Positions 1-10,527 of a DNA stretch of 64,000 nt are shown one piece after another. Below the pieces are notes generated by a model. It was not told where the DNA came from and made no database searches. It saw only the letters and a program-made list of their open reading frames with translations. The position numbers and the translations under genes were made by a program. Within the stretch, counting starts at the first letter, position 1, and the number at the start of each line of letters is the position of its first letter. This stretch comes from Tieghemiomyces parasiticus (lineage: Eukaryota; Kickxellomycota; Dimargaritomycetes; Dimargaritales; Dimargaritaceae), in contig JANBPT010000040.1 of assembly GCA_027575765.1 (NCBI GenBank), positions 32,947 through 96,946 of the forward strand. Direction: 5' to 3'.

Positions 1-51
1 TACATGTTACGGACAGAGTTCACTACTGTTTATACACAGCGTATTATTCGG

Positions 52-306
52 ATGAAACCATACGTAAATGTGACCAAGACGGTGACGACGTTTACGGTGT
101 ATATATCGTTCCTTGTCCAGTTGGCGATTACAGCCGATCCTTTTAAATTGCGCGAGGTTTACGCTAACGTTAGAAACATTGGAGACCACCATGCCTGTAA
201 GGGCGACGGGCTCTACATCACACTAGGAGCTCCGCATCTTTGTTACGGCTACAACCCTGGTGGTATTCCACCATTTAGTAGAGCCACGGCGCTAATTAAC
301 ATCTAG
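52..306 (+). CDS. Possible small secreted protein (84 aa), weak
   Basis: An open frame from an ATG at 52 encodes 84 residues. A hydrophobic stretch (about residues 12-28) ending in small residues resembles a signal peptide, and the rest holds three cysteines. No family is recognised, the composition is AT-rich unlike the certain genes here, and the window edge prevents a check of upstream exons. It could easily be a chance frame. Confidence 0.15.
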   Translation: MKPYVNVTKTVTTFTVYISFLVQLAITADPFKLREVYANVRNIGDHHACKGDGLYITLGAPHLCYGYNPGGIPPFSRATALINI

Positions 307-641
307 CTGGGTAACTGTGTACCTACTGTCCCAATGTGGTTTATTGGTCAGTGAATGAGGCGTCCCCCTACCAGTTGTGCGGCTAATAGCATTCTTGGTC
401 AGGGGCGATGCCAGATATATGGCTACTGTACGCTACAAGAGCCACGGAGCTGGGGTGAAGCCACATAGCCACACGGCCCAACAGCTTGGGTTAATAGGGT
501 TACGGTGCGTTATGATACAAAGACGGACGAAACTATTGACATTCGAAAAGCAATTGCGGGATGCAGCCCACCAAACTGGCCACCGCGGGAGACTATGGAC
601 TGGGCTGCTGAGCTAATGATGTGGGCAAGGGCCAGAGTTCG
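307..641. other. Spacer at left edge, no gene seen
   Basis: Short overlapping frames only, none with family resemblance. The last part is the 3' flank of the minus-strand PET100 gene. Confidence 0.6.
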
Positions 642-1130
642 CTACTTGGTCTCGGAACCACCGGTCGAAGGCACCGGACCGTCGGCCTTGGCGTTTTCGC
701 GAGCCTTGCGGGCGGCGTGGGCTGCTTTAAGCTCTGCCAACTGGGCCTGAATCTCGCTCTGGGTACTCGGGATTTTCTGTGGACCCCGGTAATCGTAGTT
801 GAATAGAACTGACTTAGGACGAGGTTAGTAAGGGAGGCGATGTACCTTCTTCAGTGTGACGGGAGCAGAACGGGAAGTGAGTAGGGCCTCGAATTGGGCA
901 GCGACGCAGGTCGGCCAACAATTCCCCGTAGTAACCACGGTCTTATGCCCTTCCGTCGATATACGTCTCCTGGTACTTACGTTGCACTTCTCCGGCGGCG
1001 GGTACAGGTCCTTCAGGGCCTGACGGACGTGGCGATCGTAAAAGCCTGGGTCGCCAAAGTAGACCATGATCGCGATGGGGAAGAACAGGTAGACCCCGAA
1101 ACGGAACACCTCCATGCGAGTGCCGGCCAT
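642..1130 (-). CDS. PET100: Cytochrome c oxidase assembly protein Pet100, two exons
   Basis: Pet100 is an inner-membrane chaperone needed to assemble mitochondrial cytochrome c oxidase. Exon 1 (981-1130) gives 50 residues with the family's N-terminal signature: a short head, then one membrane segment at about residues 9-26 (FRFGVYLFFPIAIMVYFG) and the P-P-E-K turn. A GTAAGT donor follows. Exon 2 (642-812) gives 56 residues, including K-I-P...E-I-Q-A-Q-L, which aligns with the yeast K-E-P-Y-E-I-K-A-E-L segment, and a basic helix before the stop. The join keeps phase 0 and makes 106 aa, close to the family size. The 168-nt intron carries a perfect TACTAAC branch site at 824-830. The acceptor that keeps frame is an AAG, only about 10 nt from the branch site; the nearby CAG would break the frame. 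The identity is firm; the exact acceptor is less so. Confidence 0.85.
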
Positions 1131-1563
1131 GATTGGATGTGCTTTTTTATCGGGAGGGTAAAGGAGGAGGAAGAGAGGTGAGAAGTAGGCAAGGACGTGG
1201 ACTTGAGTGCATTCTACGGATGCGTAGGGCTAACTGTTCGTGGCGAAGCGGTCAAGCGGATAGGAATCGAGGGTCTCCTGACAGGTTAGGCGCTTAAGGA
1301 TCTGTAGCCCAGAGCGGCCGGAACTCGTAGAGGGATGGCGACTCCGGCCCGTTCCGATAAGCCCATTGTAGGCGACTAGCCCTTCTTCGACACGCTATTG
1401 AATCACGTGGCATCGACTCAACGGGGGTATCGGAGATACGGTACCAGTCACAATTGGCCAGCTTGCACATATACTGTACTGTGCGCAGATGACTTATGTA
1501 CGCACTTTACAATTCATGTCCAGGGACCAAGCGAAACGTTCTTTGGAATTTATTAATGAGCTC
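1131..1563. other. Spacer between PET100 start and PTP stop
   Basis: 433 bp that should hold the PET100 promoter and the 3' end of the phosphatase gene. An unlocalised CACGTG occurs near 1398. No other feature is seen. Confidence 0.6.
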
Positions 1564-3135
1564 CTAATCAAGTTTGATCACGCCGCGCTGCCACAACTCC
1601 GCCAATACACGGTAACAAAACAGGTACTGCACTGTTGACTGCACCATGGAAACGCGCTGAGTGCGGAGGTACCGCACGAGGTCGAACAGAGGATTTCCCG
1701 CAGCAGCTCGCTGCTCGGGGGGCAGTAAACGATACCGCTCGAAACGTTCGTCAGCGAGCGGTTTGAGGACGCCCGTGACCTGATCAGGGACTTCGGGCCA
1801 CCCAGTAATCGTGTGGTGACCAGTGCCCTCCGTTGCACGAGTCCTGGCCGAAACATTATCAGACGGCCGTGACGGTGGCAAGGAAGGAGGGGCCGCCGCC
1901 TTTTGGAGGTGGGGCGCCTGCAGGGCTTGGAGCATCCAGTCGAGGGCAATGAACGTACCCGTCCGCCCGCATCCGGCACTACAATGGATTACGATGGGCG
2001 GCTGACAGCCAGGCGCCCCGGGGGTTTGGGCTTGGCAAGTCCGTATGGCCATATGTAGACGATGGAACTGCGGTAAATCGGAGGGGGCATCGTGATCGGG
2101 CCAGCATTGGTAGTGAAACTGGGTGACCCGCAGGGGTTGTAAGGGAGGCGTAGCACCAGCGGCGGAGGTATAAGCGGACTCAGTAGACGAGGGGGAAAAC
2201 GTGGGAGCTAAGCGACTAGCCATATCCTCCAAACCCGGCAGGGCACGAACTTCCACCTCGCGGACGATAGCACCGAGGGCCCGGTCGGCGTACTCCCGGA
2301 CGGGGTACACCCCAATACCGAGTTCCCGAAACTCTAACCCGGTGGCCGCCATCGGTGACCCCCTTGGGTCAGGATGATTTGCAGCGGCGACGAAGCTGGG
2401 CCAGTACACGTCGCACTTGAGCATACGTTTCTCCACCTCGCGGGTCAGCATGACAATAACTTGGGTCTGGTGCTGCCAGATCATGGACCAGAAGTCACCG
2501 ACCGTGTTACTGAGCGGGCCCTGGGTGGCAATATAGCACTGGGCGGGCCCCCAGGGCGGCAGAATCCAGCTGGCGTTGATGTAATCCGACTCGTGCGGGT
2601 CTTCTTCTTCCTCATCATCCTCGTCATCTGGGTTGCCCGTCTGTCCCCTGGGCACCGAGTGATTATCCGCGTCCTCGCCGGCCGAACTCTCCTCGGTACT
2701 GGGTAGCACCTCGCACAGACTGTTGTAGACGTTGCAGGACGGGGTTGGGCGGGGTACGACGGTTGCCGGGCGGCGTTGGCCGGGCGTATCCCAGGGCCGT
2801 TTTAGGCGCACGCGATTATATTCGAAGGGAATGATGTTATTGTAGCGATCCAGATCCCAGCGGGCGTACAGTTGGCATACGGCTGCCCGGTGGAGCAGGT
2901 GTTGCGGGTTCGACCGTGCCACGCTAAAGTTGACCTTGTCCTCCTCGTCGATCCGTTCGAACTGCTGGGAAAGCAGGTGGAGCGTGCTGCGCCGGTCCAC
3001 GCTCTGAAGGATATCGCGCAGAGCCGGCTTCATGCCGAAAGTTGCTAGGCCTGGTACCTGGGCCAGGCTGTCAGAGCTGTGGTGGCCGGTGGATAGCATA
3101 GCATTGAAGAAATCGAGGCCAAATGGGAGCACCAT
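1564..3135 (-). CDS. Classical protein tyrosine phosphatase (523 aa)
   Basis: This intronless gene encodes a non-receptor, Tyr-specific phosphatase (Ptp1/Pyp type) that hydrolyses phosphotyrosine on signalling proteins. The start at 3135 lies in a CCACCATGG context; the frame continues upstream to 3360 but without an ATG. Motifs in order: the pTyr-recognition region (P-F-E-Y-N-R-V), D-Y-I-N-A-S, Y-I-A-T-Q-G-P, F-W-x-M-I-W, the WPD loop (W345-P-D347), the P-loop H-C385-S-A-G-C-G-R391-T-G with catalytic Cys385, and a C-terminal Q motif region (R-x-x-M-V-Q-S-x-x-Q-Y). The catalytic residues are all present. Two insertions stand out: an acidic Asp/Glu-rich stretch placed between the pTyr loop and D-Y-I-N-A-S, and about 55 mostly low-complexity residues after the P-loop. 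No membrane segment or targeting signal is seen, so it is probably cytosolic. Confidence 0.9.
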   Translation of the reverse strand: MVLPFGLDFFNAMLSTGHHSSDSLAQVPGLATFGMKPALRDILQSVDRRSTLHLLSQQFERIDEEDKVNFSVARSNPQHLLHRAAVCQLYARWDLDRYNNIIPFEYNRVRLKRPWDTPGQRRPATVVPRPTPSCNVYNSLCEVLPSTEESSAGEDADNHSVPRGQTGNPDDEDDEEEEDPHESDYINASWILPPWGPAQCYIATQGPLSNTVGDFWSMIWQHQTQVIVMLTREVEKRMLKCDVYWPSFVAAANHPDPRGSPMAATGLEFRELGIGVYPVREYADRALGAIVREVEVRALPGLEDMASRLAPTFSPSSTESAYTSAAGATPPLQPLRVTQFHYQCWPDHDAPSDLPQFHRLHMAIRTCQAQTPGAPGCQPPIVIHCSAGCGRTGTFIALDWMLQALQAPHLQKAAAPPSLPPSRPSDNVSARTRATEGTGHHTITGWPEVPDQVTGVLKPLADERFERYRLLPPEQRAAAGNPLFDLVRYLRTQRVSMVQSTVQYLFCYRVLAELWQRGVIKLD

Positions 3136-6100
3136 GGTGGTGCCGGGACGAATGTCGGAATGCAGGTGGGGGGGGCAAGTGTGTGGATAATGGAGGCCAG
3201 GTAACGGCACGAGGGAGGTAGAGAAAGAGAGAGTTGGGTACAGGACAACGGTTGAAGACCCCGTGCAGAGGGTAGCTAGGTAAGAATGCAGGCCAAGGTC
3301 TGGCCAAGTAAGCGGAAAATGGATGTAGCTTAGTGTGGGTAAGTAAAGGCAAACGGGCAATGCGTAACTCCTTTGTAGGGTAAAGACGCCGCCATGACCC
3401 GCTCAAGATAAGGCGGGAGGCCAGTGCACTCTATGGAGTCCGCCAGGAAGTGCCAAGCTTACCGCCCCCCCCAATCGCTAGCTAACCAGCATGGAATGGT
3501 GGTCGGTGCGAGCACTATTGACAGCCTCGAACAGCTGTGGTGGTTGAGTAGCGGTAGCCGGTCAGAGCGGTACGGCTGCCACAGCCCGGAGGAGTTCCCA
3601 GGCCCCTCAAACTCCAGAATGACAACGTCCGTGCTGTTGGTTGAAGGCCTTGTCCCAGAATGTCGCCCGGCGGGTGAGCACGTAGATCGGCACCGGCTTC
3701 CGACTCCGCAACCTCCGCCTGTAAGATTAGGGCCCCCCCGCGGAAAATCGTCTTCACATAGCGACTCAGATCGTATTCACTCGGCCGTTCTTTGGGGTTC
3801 GAAGGTTTGGGGCGCTGGGATGCATTGAGGCGGCGATTCTCTCACTCCACTGCTCTCCCGCGCGGCACCGGGCGGCGTTTTCTCAAGGTCCGCCAGCGTC
3901 TCGATTAGGAAGCTGACAAGGAGGAATACAGAAAATGGGGCGTAAATAAGGTGGACAGAGCAAACGGGAACGATGGAAGCGTTGGTGCGGCGGGCAGGGC
4001 CGTGGCTGTACATTGACCCGCGAGTTGACAGGAAACCTCGCGCTAGCACGTTTAGTAGGCCTGACGCAGACACCGCACGATTGCCTATCAGGAGAAATCG
4101 TATGTGTATTATCTGCTGGTTTGCAGGAGCACGTCAGCTAGGTTCTTAATCAGGCCCGCCCACTTCCATAGCGCACGATGTGAATATAGACACCTACGGC
4201 TCAAGCCTCCCGCCGATGGCTCCCTTTCTCTTCTCCCGATTCCTCGATCTACCCTTTCCCTCCCATTCCTTTCCCGTCTGCGGTCGGTAGGTTAGTTGGG
4301 TTACCGTGGGGCATAGTGTCCGGAGAATCGATCTGTGCCATGCGTGTGTACTTGCCAACAGAAAGGGAGGGAAAGGGGCGGCCGTCATACACCAATCGGG
4401 TACTTGTACGGGACTTGGCGGATCGTTTGCAGCGCCGGTACCACGCAACCCAAAAACTGTACCATTAGGGGCGGCTCAGTCGGCCCTAGAGTTGGGGATG
4501 GGGGTTAATTAAAGCTGCTGCCGTTGAGAATTCATCATAATTGCCTGACAGGGATCGTTTCCGGAGCCAGAGAAGAGAGAGGAGCAAACCAAGGAGTGAT
4601 CGAAGCACGCCAGAGCCGATGGAACTGGGCTCGGAGACCGAAATCAATTACGACATTGAGCAGGAGCAGACGGATGGTGAGAAGTGGTGCATACTAGATC
4701 GTAGGAGCAGAATTTCCAACCTTAGTTTCGCATGAACTACTGGCCCTTCGCTTTCACCAAAAGAGCGAGTCGGCTTGGTCGCTGTTTCAAAAAATGTCGC
4801 TCACCCTATGGGTGGGCAGTCTAGGGGTGGCATCGTTTACGAGCTGGGTGCACTGATCACCTACAATGACGCCCCGATATCTCGCGGCCTGGTTTACCGA
4901 CGTCACGATTGGACGGCCCCGCTCTTGATCAAAGTTCCAACCTCATGATGGCCCCAAGGACCGCGGCCTGTCTCTGTGGGACTATCATTTGGACGCCTAG
5001 ATAGTAATATACCATACTACCACACCTCCATCGATCTCTACGTCGCATCCCTCGGATAATTGGGCTTACGTTCTCAATGTCTTGATCGCAATATATTCAG
5101 GGCACTATCCGACAGAGAAATTGAGCTCACCTTACCACGTAACACCTGAAAGAGACGAGTCTAGAGCGGGAGAAATTGCCTGGTTTCAAGGGAGAAGTTC
5201 CGGTAAAAGGAGCGTTACGGAGGAATGTGGAGGAAGGAGAGGTGGTAATAGCGGCCGTTGCTCCTTTCAGAAGGACCTCCTTAACCAAAAAAATCCCTGA
5301 CGCTGGATCATTACCATTTAACCATTTAATCTAGAACGAGTCCCGATCCACTCGCAAATACCTCGCTTACTTTATGTGCCATGAGACTTGGCATTCTTTA
5401 TGAACTACCGTTTACCATTCTACAGCTCGTCGAAGACAGTCACTAGACCCACTGGCGTCCAAAACTATCCTGCGTTGTATACCGTCATTAACAGCCCGGT
5501 CACATTCGGGACACCCGAAAAAATGGTAGGCCTGTCCGTCAGCAGTGCCACTAAACCCCCTGCGTTAGTTACATGGTAACCCATACCAGATGTAACTGAG
5601 ATTGTCTCTAATGAACAACAGCTTTCCAGGACTCAAATCTGACTGCACTACTCATCCTTGACCTTCAGAATGACGGATTTCTAGATTAAAATATCCAACC
5701 AGTAGGACATATCAGTCTCAATCGTTATTCTCATTTATTGCGTTTGACAGGCTGCACTGATCATTGTGGACCACGGAGTGGCCAACGCCCATCTGTTCAG
5801 GCGGTACGCGTACCCCCAGGTCTTGCCTGTTTATGGGGCCGTGGATAGGCTATCTCTGGTTACCAACCATTAGGCGCTAAACCGCACACCTATCGTGGAA
5901 GTCACTAATCGCTACAACGAGTGACCGGCTGCATATTACTCTGCCATAGCAAGTTTACGCACAGTAGGGCTAATGATTGATGAGTATATCCTGAACAATG
6001 TAAACATCATCTTGCAACATGTACACATGACGATGATCCATCCAAGGCCTATCTTAGATGCTAGTGACTCGCCAGCAGCTCGCTAGTATAATGTCAATAT

Positions 6101-6436
6101 TTACATACGCAATAAACTACTGAAGTACTACTGGTGATCAGCGCTGTCTTTCTAAACCACTACTACATGAACAAGCGCCTCATCATTAACGGACTAGGTC
6201 CGCCACCCCCCCCCGCACGACCATCTTCGGTACTATCCTGATTATTCGGTCAATCACTGCCTTCGACAGAGTCCCCACTGATCATCACCTAGCTGCCGAG
6301 TCTGAACTAATCAGTATAGTCCTGCGTACTTCGGGAAAAACTATAGCCCACTAGAAAATAGTCAAGGTATATAATTATATATATGCGATTGTTATTCGTT
6401 ACGGTCAGTCAAATCTCTCTTGTCTTAACTTTTTCG
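3136..6436. other. Long spacer, 5' flank of PTP and gene-free DNA
   Basis: The first 250 bp are purine-rich on the plus strand, which is a pyrimidine-rich leader on the PTP coding strand. The remaining 3 kb holds only short frames with no recognisable family, apart from a 4541-4735 stretch with a faint Gag-like composition (see findings). An AT-rich patch with TATATA runs lies near 6368-6383. Confidence 0.55.
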
Positions 6437-8502
6437 CACTCAGTCCTGTACAATGGTGGTATAATGAACATACTGGTCACCTCAGCTGGCTCATCCGGTA
6501 AAAGAATTACGAAAATTACAAGGTGGACACCGCAGAGTCGGACTTGACGGGTAGAGACACACCCGACTGGTCATTCCGCTTCGAAACTTGGACGCTTTAT
6601 CGTGGCCCGTGGGTGGGACCACCCTGTTCAATGGGGTTTCCTTAGCTTGGTCAAGCGCGGGGTCGGAGTTCAATTTAGTGGCCTTGGTGGCGACGGTTGC
6701 TCATCACTGCTTTCAGTACTAACTAAACCACCGTCCCCATGAGTGGGCGGCTTGAGCGACAACTGTCTTCCTTCGATATTCGTACAGGTGCTGTCCAGTT
6801 AAACGCTGCCCTTCTAAACACATACTTATTTACGCATTGTTGTCTTGTGCGGCGATATAATGGCGCCTACTGTCAAGCAAATCCACCCTACAACGTCAAG
6901 GGTGACTACATGACAGAGACGTGCACTTCATGCTTTGAAACGGGTTCGAAACCAGGTACCGGCTATAATTAACTAACATTAGCAAATATTGAATACTAGC
7001 CCTACCAGCCAAGGCACCTTGGACCCCAAGACCAACCTGCCTTGAGGGAGTGGACCCACAAAACTGGTGCTGGTCAGGGACTCCCGTCCAACCCCTGAGT
7101 AGGCTAGATTGCCAACAGTAGTTGGCGGGTCCGACGCCTGAACCCTTTGCCAGGGCCTGGTATAGGTTGGCGGGTCTCGGGTGGATCGGCTGACAGGTGG
7201 TGAACCCTGGGCACAGGGCGCGCGACGTCCGCGTGGGGCCAGTAGATTAACCAATGCCTACGAGGGGGCCCCAGCCCGTAATCAGCGATGGTGGCTCTGG
7301 ATGTGCCCTGCCACCAGAGTACAGCTCCAGGGACTCCTGGAGTGCCGCATACTACACGGGGCTTGCACTGGCATCAATATTCGGCCATGCCCCATTTGGG
7401 AGGTGGCCACCTGCCAGTTTCCTGGTTGGTTCTCCCGGGTATACAATCGCTGCTTTAAGCCACTTGACCTTGCTGCGGTTCCAAGCGTCCTGAGCCCAGG
7501 CCACGATGGATTGGTACCAAATCTGCCCAGCCACCCGTATCCGGTAATGGTGGTGGTGGGGTGGTACGTAGCCACCCAGTGCCTTTTGGACTGCCACTGG
7601 GCCCGACAATTGCCCACTATGGGCACTCGCTGGAGGAGCCACGGATCGTCCCCGGCAGTGGAGCGGGGTGGTCTGGTAGCCGACGAGCTGGTTGCACCCT
7701 ACGGACCTTGGAAACGGGCCACGTCAGTGGAAACCCTGTGCCGCTTCCTGTACTGCACACTGCTCCGTGTATCCACCTGTCTAGACAATGGCCACCCGGT
7801 TGTCAGAACCGTGGGCCATCACGGCCTGGTATAATCCTTCGTCCACTTCCGGTGACCAGCAGGGGCCCCAGGTCGACTTGCCTGATCACTCTGCTGCAAT
7901 GGTATAAATGGACAGGCATGCTCCACGTGTAGCACCGCGTTGCTAGAAAGCAGGGTCAAGCAACGGTACGTACCACGGGTGGAAGCAGGCCAGCGCCTAC
8001 CGTTGGATGTGAAATGAAGGCTTTGGATTATCTTAGAGTCGGTGTACATTGAATCCAACCATGTAGCAAGCCCGGCGGCTGTCCTCGCTTTACGGCTGCT
8101 TGTGAAGGTGACCCGACGTTGTGGTCGTAGTCTCGTTTGACAAGCGGGGGGGACTGAAGGGAATGCGCACTACACACGCCTGGCAGGCGGGGAACAAGGG
8201 TCTGGTGAGGGAGACCTTCGATACTAAGCCTGGACGGAGGCCGAGCTGCCTATTGCCTGGCCTCCGGAGCAGCACTGGACTGGGCTGCTCGAGTCATAAA
8301 GGAAATTGGCGCGCGAGTAGGAGACGGATGGCTAGGACGCGTAGGGACTGAGAGAATACCAAAAACGGTTGCAGGCTTAAGAGCGTGCTTGTGGCGCTTG
8401 GGGGATTGAAACCCCAGACACCATTTCAATATGGGTATACATCACTTGCCCCACACACCTACAATCGGATGCGGCTGTAGTGAGGGCTTGCACACGACCT
8501 CG
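6437..8502 (+). repeat. Dispersed repeat, copy A (inverted relative to copy B)
   Basis: About 2.07 kb matches 27527-29812 in reverse complement at more than 90% identity by eye. Similarity begins abruptly at a shared CACTCAGTCC-like edge near 6437 and ends just after the shared GGCTTGCACA at about 8495-8502. Copy A lacks about 225 bp that copy B has (B 29032-29256). No terminal inverted repeat, LTR or clear target-site duplication is seen at the edges. No reverse transcriptase, transposase or integrase motif can be read in any frame, although several open stretches are shared with B. It is most likely a decayed or non-autonomous mobile element; an old inverted segmental duplication is the alternative. 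Confidence 0.75.
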
Positions 8503-10527
8503 TCATTTTTTGTGTGCTGAGAATACCCTGATAGTTTGAACTCTCGACCTTTGACCTCGCTGGCTTTATCGTTTTTATTAATCGACTGGATTTCGGAAGA
8601 CACCATTCGAACCCCCCGGGTATTTGTTGGTGCTTCTGAGGCTAATCTTTAAACTAGACCGTCTTGAACGTTGCGAGCTTTCCTGGATTACCGCCCGTTG
8701 GGCAGGTGCCAGACTGCTGGGCATTGTAATCTAGCAAGGCAAGGGGCTTAAAGTCGGGGCTTGGCAGAGAGCCTTCTCCGTCGACAGCACCCAAGGTAAG
8801 CTTCCTTGGTAAGACCATGCGTTGCGGGTGAAGAATGCAATAACGATGGTTATGGACTTATGTGGAGAATACTGTACATTGGATAGCCTAGCCGTCCGGA
8901 ATGATGGGGAGGAGAGGGCATAGCTACTGATCTGAGCTACGGTCCCCGCCACTTTCCATGTCACCTGATTGGACTGTGTTGTGGCCGTACTGGACTCGCA
9001 TTGGCGCTGGATATCCCTCGTCCGCTCGGTACCCCACCACCTGGCAACAGCCCCGGTGGTTCTATACAGAAACGCTGGAAACCCGCCCAACCTCTCCTTC
9101 AGCCTCCGCCGGAAAAGACGGGCGCTGAGGCGCATTGGGGGCTTGGCACTCCGGCGGGTCCGGGTCGCCGCCAAATCTATGCCGGTTGGGGGGAGGTCCA
9201 CTCTCAGAGAGGAGAGGAAAAAGGGATGTCGGCGTTGGCCACGGTCGAAGGGGTGTGGGCGGCACCAACGACGTCACCGCTGTTACTGCCCTGTTGGCGG
9301 GCATGGTATGTGAGATATGCGGGGATTCTCGACATGGCCTCTGAGTGGACTCGGACGACTGAGGCGGCGGCCTTATCGCCCGTACTGTAGGGCGGGTGGG
9401 GCCTTATGTCTCCCTCACCGCCTGGGCCGGCGCGTGGGCCCTCCTTCCTTCAGTAGTGTCCACACCCCTTCTTCATTGCCAGCAACACCGGTTCCTCCTC
9501 TTCGCCCTTGATATATCGCCAACCCGACTTTCTAGGCATTCTTTGCAGCTCGTTGACCCATTCTCCCACCAGCAATTCACGCCCGCTCCAAAGCCTGCCC
9601 GACTCTTCTGTCCAAGCCGCACTCTGTCTGACAGCCGCCCTTCGCCTCGCCTCATTCCCGCCCTCCACAGCCAATCTACGCCCTTCTGTGCTCGGCTGCC
9701 AGGAACCCTCCAGCTGACAGCCTTAGCTTGCCTATCGAACCCCAGCGAACCATTCCACCGCCGCCCCGTCCTTGGCTCTCCACCAGCAACCCGCTTACCC
9801 GACCGACGTGACCCGTTATACGTTCTTGCGGTTGCATGACAGCCCGCCAGCGCCCCTGTTCCCATCTAAAGACCGTCCCAGCCTCTCCGTTTTCAGTCTA
9901 TCCCTGCCCTCGCCTATCGAAATTCCCTAGGCCTGGAACCTATGCGCTCACCATTACCGTCTGTCAATACCACAACCTCTCTCGTACCGTTTTGCTTTTC
10001 CTCCAATCACCTCCACTGGCAGCCCCCCAGTTTGTGTCATACCTACAGTAGCTTCCTGAACCACTCATTCCCCGTCGCGGTACCTGTAGGTCTTGTATGC
10101 ACTAGCTATCTCGACCCTTACTATATCGAACCTTGTCAGTAGTCGTACGTAGTTTCCGCATAGAGCCCCACAACCCACTTGGGTCGTCATTGCCGCTTGG
10201 CTATCAACCGTCCCACCCTCCCTCCCCCCTCCGCTGCCTTGTGCGACCAACCCAAGGTCTCCCCCCTCTACCTTCTTACCGCTACCACCTCTCTTAGTCG
10301 GCGCATCCTAGCCCAATCCGTGTCATCACCTCTTTCACGTTCCCCCAGTGGAGCGACCGCATCACCACTACCTCTCATTTGCTACCGGCCGTCAGCATTA
10401 GACTCTCCTTCCCGCCATTTCCATACCGGACAACACCGCCACGTTCGTCTCAATTTTGCAAAGGCTCCAACTTTCGTACCCATCCTGTTTTTCTCATTCG
10501 TCGCCACCAGCGTGAACAATAGTCACC
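8503..10527. other. Spacer with pyrimidine-rich leader of the epsin gene
   Basis: 8503-9390 holds only short conflicting frames on both strands, none recognised. From about 9390 to 10527 the plus strand becomes strongly C+T-rich (many CCCTC, CTTCC and CCACC words) right up to the epsin ATG. This looks like promoter and 5' untranslated DNA rather than coding sequence. Its open frames are rich in Ser, Pro and Leu as expected of such a tract. Confidence 0.55.

Noticed and set aside
6930..6975. tRNA-like B-box (GGTTCGAAACC) in repeat copy A
   Set aside because: The flanking bases do not form a T-stem or acceptor stem and no A-box with correct spacing was found, so no tRNA is called.
9396..9865. 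Frames of 130-147 codons upstream of epsin
   Set aside because: Ser/Pro/Leu-rich products of a pyrimidine tract; no start context or family support.
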